NCBI RefSeq assembly: GCF_030164465.1
Contig: NZ_JASNJE010000002.1
Location: 62,001 to 126,000 of the forward strand
Length of the DNA stretch: 64,000 nt
Direction: 5' to 3'
DNA from: Sedimentitalea xiamensis
GTDB lineage: Bacteria > Pseudomonadota > Alphaproteobacteria > Rhodobacterales > Rhodobacteraceae
The position numbers and the translations under genes are program-made. Shown in pieces: positions 18,174-26,719 of the stretch. Within the stretch, counting starts at the first letter, position 1. Every line of letters starts with the position of its first letter. A model generated the notes under the pieces. The model did not search any database, was not told the origin of the DNA, and saw only the letters and a program-made list of their open reading frames with translations.

Positions 18174-18605
18174 GTGCTGCTGCGCCTCGCCAACCTGTCG
18201 CTTCTCCTGCTTTATCCCGTGGCCTGGTTCGCGCCGCTCCTGCGGGCCGGGATCGACCTGCCGCTGTTCGGCCTGACCGAGATCTCGGTGATCTCCGGCC
18301 TTCAGGCCCTGTGGGATACCGATGTGGCGCTGGCGTTGCTGGTGACGTTCCTCGCGGTCTTTGCGCCCTATCTCAAGACCATCGGCCTGGCGCTGATCCA
18401 GTTCGGGCTGATGCGGCGCAAGGTGCTGCCGGCGCTCGACATCCTCGGCAAGCTGGCGATGGCCGACATTTTCCTGATCGCGCTCTACATCGTGGTCGTC
18501 AAGGGCATCGGGCTGGCGACGGTGCAGACCGCCTGGGGGCTCTACCTGTTCACCGGCTGCGTTCTCGCCTCGATCCTGTTTAGCCATTTGACGGCCAAAC
18601 GCTGA
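18174..18605 (+). CDS. PqiA-family membrane protein (single domain)
   Basis: 143 residues from a GTG at 18174 preceded by AAAGGGGAAT. Four hydrophobic segments are seen: LSLLLLYPVAWFAPLL, ALALLVTFLAVFAPYL, MADIFLIALYIVVV and AWGLYLFTGCVLASILF. The arrangement fits one half of a paraquat-inducible protein A unit, a family linked to lipid transport by MCE/PqiB systems. No PqiB partner is seen, but mlaEF lies 0.9 kb upstream. Confidence 0.7.
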   Translation: MLLRLANLSLLLLYPVAWFAPLLRAGIDLPLFGLTEISVISGLQALWDTDVALALLVTFLAVFAPYLKTIGLALIQFGLMRRKVLPALDILGKLAMADIFLIALYIVVVKGIGLATVQTAWGLYLFTGCVLASILFSHLTAKR

Positions 18606-18621
18606 GCGGTCACAAGACATC

Positions 18622-19986
18622 ATGGCAAAATCCAAGACCTTCTCCTGTTCGGCCTGCGGGGCCTCGTTTTCCAAATGGTCCGGACGTTGCGAAGCCTGCG
18701 GCGACTGGAACACGATTTCCGAAGAAGCGCCGCTGTCCTCGGGGCCCGCGTCCAGGTCGCTGGGTGCGAAACGCGGCAGTCCGATCACCCTGACCGACCT
18801 GTCGACCGAAGAAGCGCCGCCGCCGCGCACCCTGTCGGGGATGGAGGAACTGGATCGCGTTCTGGGCGGCGGTCTGGTGCCCTCCTCGGCGATCCTCGTC
18901 GGGGGCGATCCGGGCATCGGCAAGTCAACCCTGTTGCTTCAGGCCGCCGCCAGGTTCGCGGCCGCCGGGCTCAAGACGCTATATGTCAGCGGCGAAGAAG
19001 CCAGCGCGCAGGTCAGGATGCGGGCGCAGAGGCTGGGGCTGGCCGCCGCGCCGGTCAAACTGGCCGCCGAAACCAACCTGCGCGATATCCTGACCACGCT
19101 GGACGTGGAACGCCCGCAGCTGGTCATCATCGACTCGATCCAGACCATGTGGGCGGACAATGTGGAAAGCGCGCCAGGCTCGGTCAGCCAGGTCCGCGCC
19201 GCCGCGCATGAACTGACGACCTTCGCCAAGCGCCGAGGCCTGTCGGTGGTGCTGGTCGGCCATGTCACCAAGGAAGGCCAGATCGCCGGCCCCCGCGTGG
19301 TAGAGCACATGGTCGACACGGTGCTCTATTTCGAAGGCGAACGAGGCCATCAGTTCCGAATCCTGCGCGCCGTCAAGAACCGCTTTGGCCCGGCGGACGA
19401 GATCGGCGTGTTCGAGATGACGGGAATGGGTCTGGCCGAAGTCTCCAACCCCTCGGCCCTGTTTCTGTCCGAACGCGGCCGTCCCACGCCGGGATCGGTG
19501 GTCTTTGCCGGAATCGAAGGCACGAGGCCGGTGCTGGTCGAATTGCAGGCGCTGGTCGCGCCCAGCCCACACAGCCAGCCGCGCCGCGCCGTGGTCGGCT
19601 GGGACAGCGGCCGGCTCGCAATGATCCTCGCCGTGCTCGAAGCCCGCTGCGGCATCCCTTTCGCCGGGCTGGACGTTTATCTCAACGTGGCGGGCGGGCT
19701 GAAGATTTCGGAACCCGCCGCGGATCTCGCGGTCGCCGCCGCGCTGCTCTCTGCGCGGGAAGACGCCGCTTTGCCGGCCGACACGGTGGTTTTCGGCGAA
19801 ATCAGCCTGTCGGGCGCCTTGCGCCCTGCCCCGCAGACAGAAAACAGGTTGAAAGAAGCGCGAAAACTTGGTTTTACCGCCGCTATCGCTCCAGCGGGTG
19901 GCAAAACCGGCACAAAAGACGGGCTTGCGTTAACGCGGGCTACAGACTTGACAGGATTTGTTGGCGAAGTGTTCGGGGCCGGGTAA
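18622..19986 (+). CDS. radA: DNA repair protein RadA
   Basis: 454 residues, standard length. The N-terminal C4 zinc finger uses Cys9, Cys12, Cys23 and Cys26. Walker A GGDPGIGKST is at 94-103, the RadA-specific KNRFG motif follows near residue 253, and a Lon-protease-like C-terminal domain ends the protein. RadA drives branch migration in recombination. It starts 16 nt after the pqiA-like stop and is followed by cvpA. Confidence 0.96.
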   Translation: MAKSKTFSCSACGASFSKWSGRCEACGDWNTISEEAPLSSGPASRSLGAKRGSPITLTDLSTEEAPPPRTLSGMEELDRVLGGGLVPSSAILVGGDPGIGKSTLLLQAAARFAAAGLKTLYVSGEEASAQVRMRAQRLGLAAAPVKLAAETNLRDILTTLDVERPQLVIIDSIQTMWADNVESAPGSVSQVRAAAHELTTFAKRRGLSVVLVGHVTKEGQIAGPRVVEHMVDTVLYFEGERGHQFRILRAVKNRFGPADEIGVFEMTGMGLAEVSNPSALFLSERGRPTPGSVVFAGIEGTRPVLVELQALVAPSPHSQPRRAVVGWDSGRLAMILAVLEARCGIPFAGLDVYLNVAGGLKISEPAADLAVAAALLSAREDAALPADTVVFGEISLSGALRPAPQTENRLKEARKLGFTAAIAPAGGKTGTKDGLALTRATDLTGFVGEVFGAG

Positions 19987-20031
19987 GATCGCTCGACCCG
20001 TCGGACGGCAGCAGTAGAACAGGCGAGGACT

Positions 20032-20586
20032 ATGGAAGGTTTCACAATTATCGACGGGGTGGTCGCCCTGATCATCGTTCTGTCTGCCTTGCTGGCCTAT
20101 TCGCGCGGCCTCGTGCGCGAGGTCATGGCGATTGCCGGCTGGATCGCCGCCGCCATCCTCGGTTTCCTCTTCGCGCCCAAGGTCGAACCGCTGATCAAGG
20201 AAATTCCGGTTCTGGGCGAACTCGTCGCCGATAGCTGCGAACTCAGCATCATCGCCGCCTTCGCCGCGGTCTTCGCCGTCGCCCTGATTCTGGTGTCGTT
20301 CTTCACGCCCTTGTTCTCGTCACTGGTTCAGCGGTCCGCGCTGGGGGGCGTCGATCAGGGACTCGGGTTCTTCTTCGGGGTGGCCCGCGGCGTCCTTCTG
20401 GTCGCCATCGCCTTCTTCGTCTACGAGACCGTCATAACCGGACAAACCTTCACGATCGTGGACGAAAGCCGGTCGGCCCAGGTCTTCGCGCGGCTGACCG
20501 ATGCGATCGAACAGCGCAATCCGGAACAGGCGCTCGGCTGGATCACACAGCAATACGAGAACCTGGTCAGTTCCTGCGGCGAGTGA
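20032..20586 (+). CDS. cvpA: CvpA-family membrane protein
   Basis: 184 residues with four hydrophobic segments: IDGVVALIIVLSALLAY, then AIAGWIAAAILGFLF, IIAAFAAVFAVALILVSFF and GFFFGVARGVLLVAIAFFV. CvpA (colicin V production) homologues affect envelope integrity. The GCGAGGACT site supports the ATG at 20032. It lies 45 nt after radA, with purF 1.1 kb downstream, in the usual alphaproteobacterial neighbourhood. Confidence 0.9.
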   Translation: MEGFTIIDGVVALIIVLSALLAYSRGLVREVMAIAGWIAAAILGFLFAPKVEPLIKEIPVLGELVADSCELSIIAAFAAVFAVALILVSFFTPLFSSLVQRSALGGVDQGLGFFFGVARGVLLVAIAFFVYETVITGQTFTIVDESRSAQVFARLTDAIEQRNPEQALGWITQQYENLVSSCGE

Positions 20587-20883
20587 GCCAAGGAATCAGC
20601 CTCCGGCGCCCGCGTTTTTCCCAAGATTCGCCCAGATTGAAATCCGAACGGCCACAGAATCGCCGTTCGTCCGCGACAATTTGACGGCAGGAACAACCCC
20701 GCTTGGTTAACAGAACCTTACCACGCGTTCGCAGAAACACCCCAATCCGGGGTGCTGCGGCCGTTTCTTGCGCATTCTGGAAAAAGTAGAACATTAACGC
20801 CCCAATAGTGACGAAAAAACGGCAAATTTTCGGTGCCAGCTTGTTGTCAGACAAACCGGACACTCTGACAAAGGACTTGCAAG
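20587..20883. other. 297-nt intergenic region before the Hint-domain gene
   Basis: No gene is seen. The region is more AT-rich than its surroundings near 20780-20880. It holds a TTAA-N7-TTAC string (20707-20721, one mismatch from the CtrA consensus TTAA-N7-TTAA) and the dyads at 20844-20871. It must carry the promoter of the Hint-domain gene. Confidence 0.45.
20844..20871 (+). promoter_or_regulatory. Nested inverted repeats in the Hint-gene leader
   Basis: TTGTCAGA (20844-20851) and TCTGACAA (20864-20871) form an 8-bp dyad 12 nt apart. The left arm is also part of a TTGTC-A-GACAA palindrome (20844-20854). The dyad ends 12 nt before the ATG and abuts the AGGAC ribosome-binding site, so it could act as an operator or occlude translation. 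Confidence 0.4.
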
Positions 20884-21513
20884 ATGCTTCTCAACCACGG
20901 CCAGGCTTTCGCCCAATTCCAGCCCACCGCCATCGTCGCACAGACCCCTGTTCTGCCATTGCCCAAGCGCGAGGAAACCAGCGCCTTTCGGGCCGGAACG
21001 CTGCTGGAAACGCCCTCCGGCTGGCGTTCGGTCGAGACGCTGAAAGAGGGCGACGAGGTCTATACGCTGGACGGCGGTTTCACCGAGATCACCGGCATCC
21101 GCACCCATGCCCTGGCGGCCGGAACCGCCCGCGCCATCCATGTGCCCGCCGGCGTTCTGAACAACTGCTCCGACCTTGTCCTGACCGCCGGGCAGCACGT
21201 CGCCGTGATCGAACCGGAATGCGAGACCCTGTTCCAGACGCCCTGCGTGCTGGCACCGGCAGCGGCCATGACCGGGTTTCGGGGCATTACCGCGCTGACC
21301 GGGTTGGGCGAGATGACGGCAACCGAACTGACCTTCGCCACCGAAGAAATCGTCTATGCCCAGACCGGCGCGCTGATCCATGTTCCGTCCGAAACGACCG
21401 ATCCCTTCTTCCGCACCCTGGGCTACGGCGAGACCCGCGCCCTGCTGACGATGCTGAACGGCGGGCATCTCGCGCTCGATCCCCACGGATATGCCCCGGC
21501 CCGGGCCGCCTGA
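20884..21513 (+). CDS. Stand-alone Hint-domain protein
   Basis: 209 residues. The Hint (Hedgehog/intein) module begins near residue 36 with FRAGTLLETPSGWRSVETL; it has GDEVYTLDGG and later TAGQHVAVIEPE. In self-splicing Hint domains the first residue is Cys or Ser. Here the loop is SAFRAGTLL with no Cys at that point, and there is no C-terminal HN-Cys/Ser. Catalytic splicing is therefore unlikely. Such short Hint proteins are common in Rhodobacteraceae and uncharacterised. A strong terminator follows. Confidence 0.75.
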   Translation: MLLNHGQAFAQFQPTAIVAQTPVLPLPKREETSAFRAGTLLETPSGWRSVETLKEGDEVYTLDGGFTEITGIRTHALAAGTARAIHVPAGVLNNCSDLVLTAGQHVAVIEPECETLFQTPCVLAPAAAMTGFRGITALTGLGEMTATELTFATEEIVYAQTGALIHVPSETTDPFFRTLGYGETRALLTMLNGGHLALDPHGYAPARAA

Positions 21514-21541
21514 TCCGATCCGATCCAAGACCCGCGCAAAT

Positions 21542-21573
21542 GGCCGCCTCGTTCGGAGGCGGCCTTTGACTTT
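21542..21573 (+). terminator. Intrinsic terminator after the Hint-domain gene
   Basis: A perfect 9-bp GC-rich stem (21542-21550 with 21556-21564, loop GTTCG) is followed by TTTGACTTT. It begins 28 nt after the Hint gene stop and separates that gene from purF. Confidence 0.8.
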
Positions 21574-21719
21574 ACCCGCATCCCGGGCACCGGCTTTTGG
21601 AACGTCCGATATGCAACGCTTTCATGACAGCGGCAGGTGACACCGGGCGACAGACGCACTATGTCATGTCCCGACCCTGCCAACGGATTCGGAGCTGCCA
21701 CGCCTTGGCCGACCTGCAC

Positions 21720-23177
21720 ATGCCGCCCGCTCACCCTTTTGACGACGACAAGCTTCGCGAAGAATGCGGGATTTTCGGCGTCATCGGCGTTCAGGATGCG
21801 TCGACTTTCGTCGCGCTCGGCCTGCACGCGCTGCAACATCGAGGCCAGGAAGCCGGCGGCATCGTCAGCCACGCCCCTGAAACCGGTTTCAACCAGGCCC
21901 GCCGCTTCGGCTATGTGCGCGACAATTTCACCAGCCAGAAGATCATGGAAACCCTGCCGGGCCCGATCTCGATCGGGCATGTGCGTTATTCCACCTCGGG
22001 CAGCAAGGGGCAGACCGCGATTCGCGACGTGCAACCGTTCTTTGGCGAATTCTCCATGGGCGGCGCGGCCATCGCGCATAATGGCAACATCACTAACGCC
22101 AACGCCCTGCGGCGCGAACTGATCGAACGCGGTTCGATCTTTCAAAGCTCGTCGGACAGCGAATGCATCATCCACCTGATGGCGCGATCCATGGGGCGGT
22201 CGATCCCCGACCGCATGGAGGAAGCCCTGCGCAAGGTCGAAGGCGCGTTTTCCGTGGTCGCGATGACCCGCACCAAGCTGATCGGCGTGCGCGATCCGCT
22301 CGGCGTGCGCCCGCTGGTCCTGGGCAAGATCGGCGACGGCTGGGCCTTGAGTTCGGAAACCTGTGCGCTGGACATCATCGGGGCCGAATTCGTCCGCGAA
22401 ATCCGGCCCGGTGAAATGGTGGTCATCAACGGCAACGGCGTGCAAAGCCATTTCCCGTTCCGCCCGCAGCCCTCGCGCTTCTGCATCTTCGAACATGTCT
22501 ATTTCAGCCGACCGGACAGCATCCTGGGCGGGCGCAGCGTCTATGAAACCCGTGAAAACATCGGCCGCGAACTGGCCAAGGAAAGCCCGGTCGATGCCGA
22601 TCTCGTCTGCCCGGTGCCCGACAGCGGCACCCCTGCGGCCATCGGCTATTCCCTGCAAAGCGGCATCCCCTACGCCATGGGGATCATCCGCAACCAGTAT
22701 ATGGGCCGCACCTTCATCGAACCGACCGAGCAGATCCGCAACATGGGCGTGCGGCTGAAGCTGAATGTCAACCGCGCGCTGATCAAGGACAAGCGGGTCA
22801 TTCTGGTCGATGATTCGGTGGTGCGTGGAACGACCAGCCGCAAGATCAAGGAAATGATCCTGGATGCCGGCGCGAAGGAAGTCCATTTCCGCATCGCGTC
22901 TCCGCCGACGGCCTGGCCCTGCTTTTACGGCGTGGACACGCCGCAGCGCGAAAAACTGCTGGCCGCGACCATGTCCGAAGAAGAGATGCGCGCGCATCTC
23001 GAAGTCGACAGCCTGAAGTTCATTTCGCTGGACGGGCTGTATCGCGCCGTCGGCGAAACGCAGGGGCGCAGCAAGGACTGTCCGCAGTATTGCGACGCCT
23101 GCTTTTCCGGGGAATACCCCGTTAAACCCGCCGACATGGTCGAACAGGGTTTCGTGATGAAAGCCGCCGCAGAATAG
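21720..23177 (+). CDS. purF: Amidophosphoribosyltransferase
   Basis: 485 residues from the ATG at 21720. The propeptide is short, and Cys16 in ECGIFG becomes the N-terminal nucleophile of the glutaminase domain after cleavage. The PRTase domain has VILVDDSVVRGTT as PRPP loop. It makes phosphoribosylamine, the first committed step of purine synthesis. An in-frame ATG at 21666 would add 18 residues; neither start has a strong ribosome-binding site, so the exact N-terminus is uncertain. Confidence 0.95.
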   Translation: MPPAHPFDDDKLREECGIFGVIGVQDASTFVALGLHALQHRGQEAGGIVSHAPETGFNQARRFGYVRDNFTSQKIMETLPGPISIGHVRYSTSGSKGQTAIRDVQPFFGEFSMGGAAIAHNGNITNANALRRELIERGSIFQSSSDSECIIHLMARSMGRSIPDRMEEALRKVEGAFSVVAMTRTKLIGVRDPLGVRPLVLGKIGDGWALSSETCALDIIGAEFVREIRPGEMVVINGNGVQSHFPFRPQPSRFCIFEHVYFSRPDSILGGRSVYETRENIGRELAKESPVDADLVCPVPDSGTPAAIGYSLQSGIPYAMGIIRNQYMGRTFIEPTEQIRNMGVRLKLNVNRALIKDKRVILVDDSVVRGTTSRKIKEMILDAGAKEVHFRIASPPTAWPCFYGVDTPQREKLLAATMSEEEMRAHLEVDSLKFISLDGLYRAVGETQGRSKDCPQYCDACFSGEYPVKPADMVEQGFVMKAAAE

Positions 23178-23193
23178 GCAGCGTGCCGGGGGA

Positions 23194-23931
23194 TTATCCC
23201 CTGGTGTCTGAAACCAGTTCCACGACATCCACCAGCGATGTGATCGCTGCCGAGACCAGCATCACCGCGAGACCGCACAGAAGATCCGGGTTTTCAGCCA
23301 GCGCGTGTGCGATGTTGCGCACAAAGACCAGCGTAACCTGATCAGTGTAGGTCTGAATGAAATCTACTATGAAAAGCGCGATTGCCACAGACAGGAAGAT
23401 CCAGCTGAACACCCATTGCAAAGAGAACGCCACGGCCCATCCAAGCGCCCCTACGACCGGCCACAGATCGAGCGTACTTCGATCCAGTCCTTGCACCACG
23501 CCGACAAACGCGAATCCAACCGCGTAGGCCAGGATGATCAGGGCGTGCAGGTTGTACTTGATCCAGCGCCAGAATTTCAGATGCCGTATTTCGTCCTCTT
23601 GGTATCCGATTTCCCGCAACAGAAATCCGGTGGCACCCTCGGTTGGCATACGGCGCGGGCTACCAAGTGAATCGATGATTTCGACCATTGGCGCTCCGGA
23701 TTGACGCGCCGTGCTGACAACTGACAATTGCTTTTGAAGCACAGTGACTTTCGCCGCGCGATACTGTTCCATCGAAGTTCCGCCGATCAGAACTTCGCAG
23801 AGAGCAAAGGGAAAATCGAACACTTCGTTCAAGCCCGAAAGTTCCTCATCGAAAATCAGGAATCGACGGTATTGCAGCCAGACCCCCAGGATCAGGATCA
23901 AGCCGGTGAGATAGATTGCGATTTCCGTCAC
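23194..23931 (-). CDS. Membrane protein of unknown function
   Basis: 245 residues from a GTG at 23931 preceded by AGGGGACC; a TTG at 23949 is the alternative. About five hydrophobic segments are seen (first near 5-20, then a pair around 125-190 and one near the C-terminus). A soluble stretch of about 90 residues between the first and second includes LLREIGYQEDE. The gene looks less GC-rich than its neighbours, which could mark recent acquisition. It lies tail to tail with purF (16 nt between stops). I recognise no family. Confidence 0.55.
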   Translation of the reverse strand: MTEIAIYLTGLILILGVWLQYRRFLIFDEELSGLNEVFDFPFALCEVLIGGTSMEQYRAAKVTVLQKQLSVVSTARQSGAPMVEIIDSLGSPRRMPTEGATGFLLREIGYQEDEIRHLKFWRWIKYNLHALIILAYAVGFAFVGVVQGLDRSTLDLWPVVGALGWAVAFSLQWVFSWIFLSVAIALFIVDFIQTYTDQVTLVFVRNIAHALAENPDLLCGLAVMLVSAAITSLVDVVELVSDTRG

Positions 23932-24165
23932 GTCCCGGTCCCCTGCCAATCAATGGTGAGGATGCTAGCGTATCGCGCCCAGTTGGGAACCCGATCCGTA
24001 AGAAGCTCCGGCCATCGATTGCCGAAGCGTCAATGGGCAAGAGGTTGCCGACGCGGCGAATCCGCTGCGGTATGCCCTCTTTCCCTCGTATTTTGGTCGT
24101 GATACTCGCCGCGAACCGAAATTGCTGCATCGCAGCATAATTCTCTCGCGATTATCGAGGCAACC

Positions 24166-24438
24166 ATGACAAGCAGGAACCGGGCGGCGAAAACGCCCGC
24201 GAACGTGGCCAAGATGGCCACCACCAAAAGTGCGCTCAACCGGAGCTCAACCGACCTGATCGGCCTGTTCGGTCCCCGCGACAACCTCGCCGCGCTTGTG
24301 CGCAAGCCGAACGGATCCATCCAGCGCGTGGAACGCGGCGACAGGCTGTCCGGCGGGCGCGTGCTCGCAATCGACGAATCCGGGGTGATGATGGAAAAGA
24401 ACGGCCGCACCTTCCGGCTGGACCTGCCCGCCAGCTGA
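24166..24438 (+). CDS. Small PilP-like domain protein
   Basis: 90 residues with GAGGCAACC as ribosome-binding site. The core from residue 31 (LIGLFGPRDNLAALVRKP) to the end (NGRTFRLDLP) has the beta-rich pattern of PilP-like proteins, where GDRLSGGRVLAID is a typical strand-turn-strand. The usual N-terminal membrane anchor is missing; the first 30 residues are basic and polar. Function unknown, no pilus genes nearby. The SDR gene starts 42 nt downstream. Confidence 0.6.
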   Translation: MTSRNRAAKTPANVAKMATTKSALNRSSTDLIGLFGPRDNLAALVRKPNGSIQRVERGDRLSGGRVLAIDESGVMMEKNGRTFRLDLPAS

Positions 24439-24480
24439 TCCGGGCTTGACCCGGTCGCCAACAGGGGCCAAACCGCCCAC

Positions 24481-25116
24481 ATGACACAGCTTGCCCTCAT
24501 TACCGGCGCCTCCCGTGGCCTTGGCGCAGCGCTCGCCGAGGCGCTGGCCCCGTCCCATCACATCGTCGCCGTCGCCCGCACGACGGGCGCGCTCGAAGAA
24601 CTCGACGACCGGATAAAGGCCGCAGGCGGAAGCGCGACTCTGGCCCCGATGGACATCACCGACCCGAAGGCGATGCAGACCCTGTGCCGCGGCATACACG
24701 ACCGCTGGGGAAAGCTGGACATCTGGCTGCACAGCGCGATCCATGCCGCGATGCTGTGTCCCGCGAATTTCGTCGATTCCAAGGATTGGGACAAATCCAT
24801 CGCGATCAATGCCACGGCAACCTCGGTCCTGATCCCCTATGTCGCGCCCCTGCTCGGGCCGGAAGGCCAGGCCGTTTTCTTTGACGATCCCCGCGCAGGC
24901 GACAAGTTCTTCGGCATCTACGGCGCCACGAAGGCCGCCCAGATCGCGCTCGCCAAAAGCTGGGCGGCGGAAACCGTGAAGACCGGACCGAAAGTGCGGG
25001 TCCTGACCCCGGCCCCGATGCCCACGGCGACGCGCGCGCGATTCTTTCCCGGCGAGGACCGCACGGCGCTGGCCCGTCCGGCAGAGGAAGCGGCCCGGCT
25101 TCTGGCATTGCTCTGA
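24481..25116 (+). CDS. Short-chain dehydrogenase/reductase
   Basis: 211 residues. The nucleotide-binding TGASRGLG is at 8-15 and the catalytic Tyr-x-x-x-Lys is YGATK near 142. The NNAG motif is replaced by HSAI, and the catalytic Ser region reads [14 protein letters not shown], so it is a divergent SDR. It is about 40 residues shorter than typical members. The substrate cannot be told from sequence. It precedes surE in the same direction with a 118-nt gap. Confidence 0.8.
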   Translation: MTQLALITGASRGLGAALAEALAPSHHIVAVARTTGALEELDDRIKAAGGSATLAPMDITDPKAMQTLCRGIHDRWGKLDIWLHSAIHAAMLCPANFVDSKDWDKSIAINATATSVLIPYVAPLLGPEGQAVFFDDPRAGDKFFGIYGATKAAQIALAKSWAAETVKTGPKVRVLTPAPMPTATRARFFPGEDRTALARPAEEAARLLALL

Positions 25117-25234
25117 ACGCGGTTGTCACTGCGGGCCACCCACAACAGACCGGCGAAATTCGAGGGCCGCGGAAACGCGCTTGCTTGCCCGTGCTCAGGG
25201 CTGCGTCTATCAAGGGCCGAAAGGGCAGGATTTC

Positions 25235-26017
25235 ATGCGCATTCTGATCACCAATGATGACGGCATCAACGCAGCGGGACTCGAGATTCTGGACGCGATC
25301 GCGACGGATCTTGCCGGACCGGATGGCGAAGTCTGGACCGTGGCGCCGGCATTCGAGCAATCCGGCGTCGCCCACTGCATCAGCTATACCCATCCGATGA
25401 TGATCGCAAAGATGGGCGAACGCCGCTTTGCCGCCGAAGGCAGCCCGGCGGACTGCGTCATGGCGGGCCTGCATGACGTGATGAAGGATGCAGCCCCCGA
25501 TCTGGTTCTGTCGGGCGTCAACCGAGGCAACAATTCAGCCGAGAACGCGCTGTATTCCGGCACGCTCGGCGGCGCGATGGAAGCCGCGCTCCAGGGACTG
25601 CCGGCGATTGCCCTGTCGCAATATTACGGTCCGCGCAACTTCGGGCTCGACAACCCGTTTGACGCCGCCGCCGGTCATGGTGCCGATGTGATCCGGAAGA
25701 TCCTGACCTCCTGCCCGCAAGCGGACGAAGATTACCGGCTGTTCTTCAACGTCAACTTCCCGCCGGTCCCTGCCGGTGAAGTCAGGGGCATCCGCGTCAC
25801 ACCGCAGGGATTCCGGCGCGGGACGCGGTTTGGTGTCGAACCGCACAGTTCTCCGTCCGGACGGCGGTTTCTCTGGATCAAGGGCGGCAATCAGCAGATC
25901 AGGACCGAACCCGGCACCGACGCGGCGGTCAATCTGGATGGCTATGTCTCGGTCACGCCGATGCGGGCGGATCTGACGGCGCATGACGTTCTGGACGCGA
26001 TGAAAGCCATCGAATGA
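25235..26017 (+). CDS. surE: 5'/3'-nucleotidase SurE
   Basis: 260 residues from the ATG at 25235 (AGGGCAGGA upstream); an 18-codon upstream extension is less likely. The metal-site TNDDG is at 6-10, with SGVNRGNN and [11 protein letters not shown] as family motifs. SurE is a metal-dependent nucleotidase/acid phosphatase linked to stress survival. It overlaps pcm by 4 nt, the classic surE-pcm arrangement. Confidence 0.96.
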   Translation: MRILITNDDGINAAGLEILDAIATDLAGPDGEVWTVAPAFEQSGVAHCISYTHPMMIAKMGERRFAAEGSPADCVMAGLHDVMKDAAPDLVLSGVNRGNNSAENALYSGTLGGAMEAALQGLPAIALSQYYGPRNFGLDNPFDAAAGHGADVIRKILTSCPQADEDYRLFFNVNFPPVPAGEVRGIRVTPQGFRRGTRFGVEPHSSPSGRRFLWIKGGNQQIRTEPGTDAAVNLDGYVSVTPMRADLTAHDVLDAMKAIE

Positions 26018-26661
26018 CCGGACCCGCCGCCGAAATCCAGATGCAGTTCCTGTTTGCCCTGCGGTCGCGCGGCGTCACCGACAAGAGAGTGCTCGGTGCA
26101 ATGGAGGCGATCGACCGCGGCAAGTTCGTGCGCGGCATCTTCGCCGACCGCGCCTATGAGGACATGCCGCTCCCCATCGCCTGCGGGCAGACGATCAGCC
26201 AGCCATCGGTGGTCGGCCTGATGACCCAGGCGCTCCAGATCACGCCGCGCGACAAGGTGCTCGAGGTCGGCACCGGATCGGGCTACCAAGCCGCCATCCT
26301 CGCCAAGCTGGCGCGCCGGGTCTACACGGTGGACCGCCACGCGCGGCTGGTGCGGGCCGCCAACGAGGTCTTTGCCGATATCGGCCTGACGAATATCACC
26401 GCCATGGTGGCGGACGGATCCTTTGGCCTGCCCGATCAGGCGCCTTTCGATCGCATCATCGTCACCGCGGCCGCCGAAGACCCCCCCGGGCCGCTCTTGG
26501 CGCAGTTGAAGATCGGGGGTATCATGATGGTTCCGGTCGGTCAGTCCAATGCGGTGCAGACGCTGATCCGGGTGCATCGGTCCGAAACCGGGTTCGATTA
26601 TGATGAAATCCGCCCCGTCCGGTTCGTTCCCCTGCTCGAAGGGCTCGGCAAGGACGGATGA
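26014..26661 (+). CDS. pcm: Protein-L-isoaspartate O-methyltransferase
   Basis: 215 residues. The SAM-binding motif [15 protein letters not shown] and the N-terminal [15 protein letters not shown] motif are complete. It repairs isoaspartyl residues in aged proteins. It overlaps surE and is followed after 58 nt by the nlpD-like gene, forming the conserved surE-pcm-nlpD set. Confidence 0.96.
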   Translation: MTGPAAEIQMQFLFALRSRGVTDKRVLGAMEAIDRGKFVRGIFADRAYEDMPLPIACGQTISQPSVVGLMTQALQITPRDKVLEVGTGSGYQAAILAKLARRVYTVDRHARLVRAANEVFADIGLTNITAMVADGSFGLPDQAPFDRIIVTAAAEDPPGPLLAQLKIGGIMMVPVGQSNAVQTLIRVHRSETGFDYDEIRPVRFVPLLEGLGKDG

Positions 26662-26719
26662 CAGGCACAGGATACGGAACCTCCCGATGAAACAGGGGGG
26701 ACAGAGCGAGGAACGAGAG

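Noticed and set aside
21423-23228. Minus-strand frame opposite purF
   Set aside because: Antisense shadow of an essential, well-matched gene.
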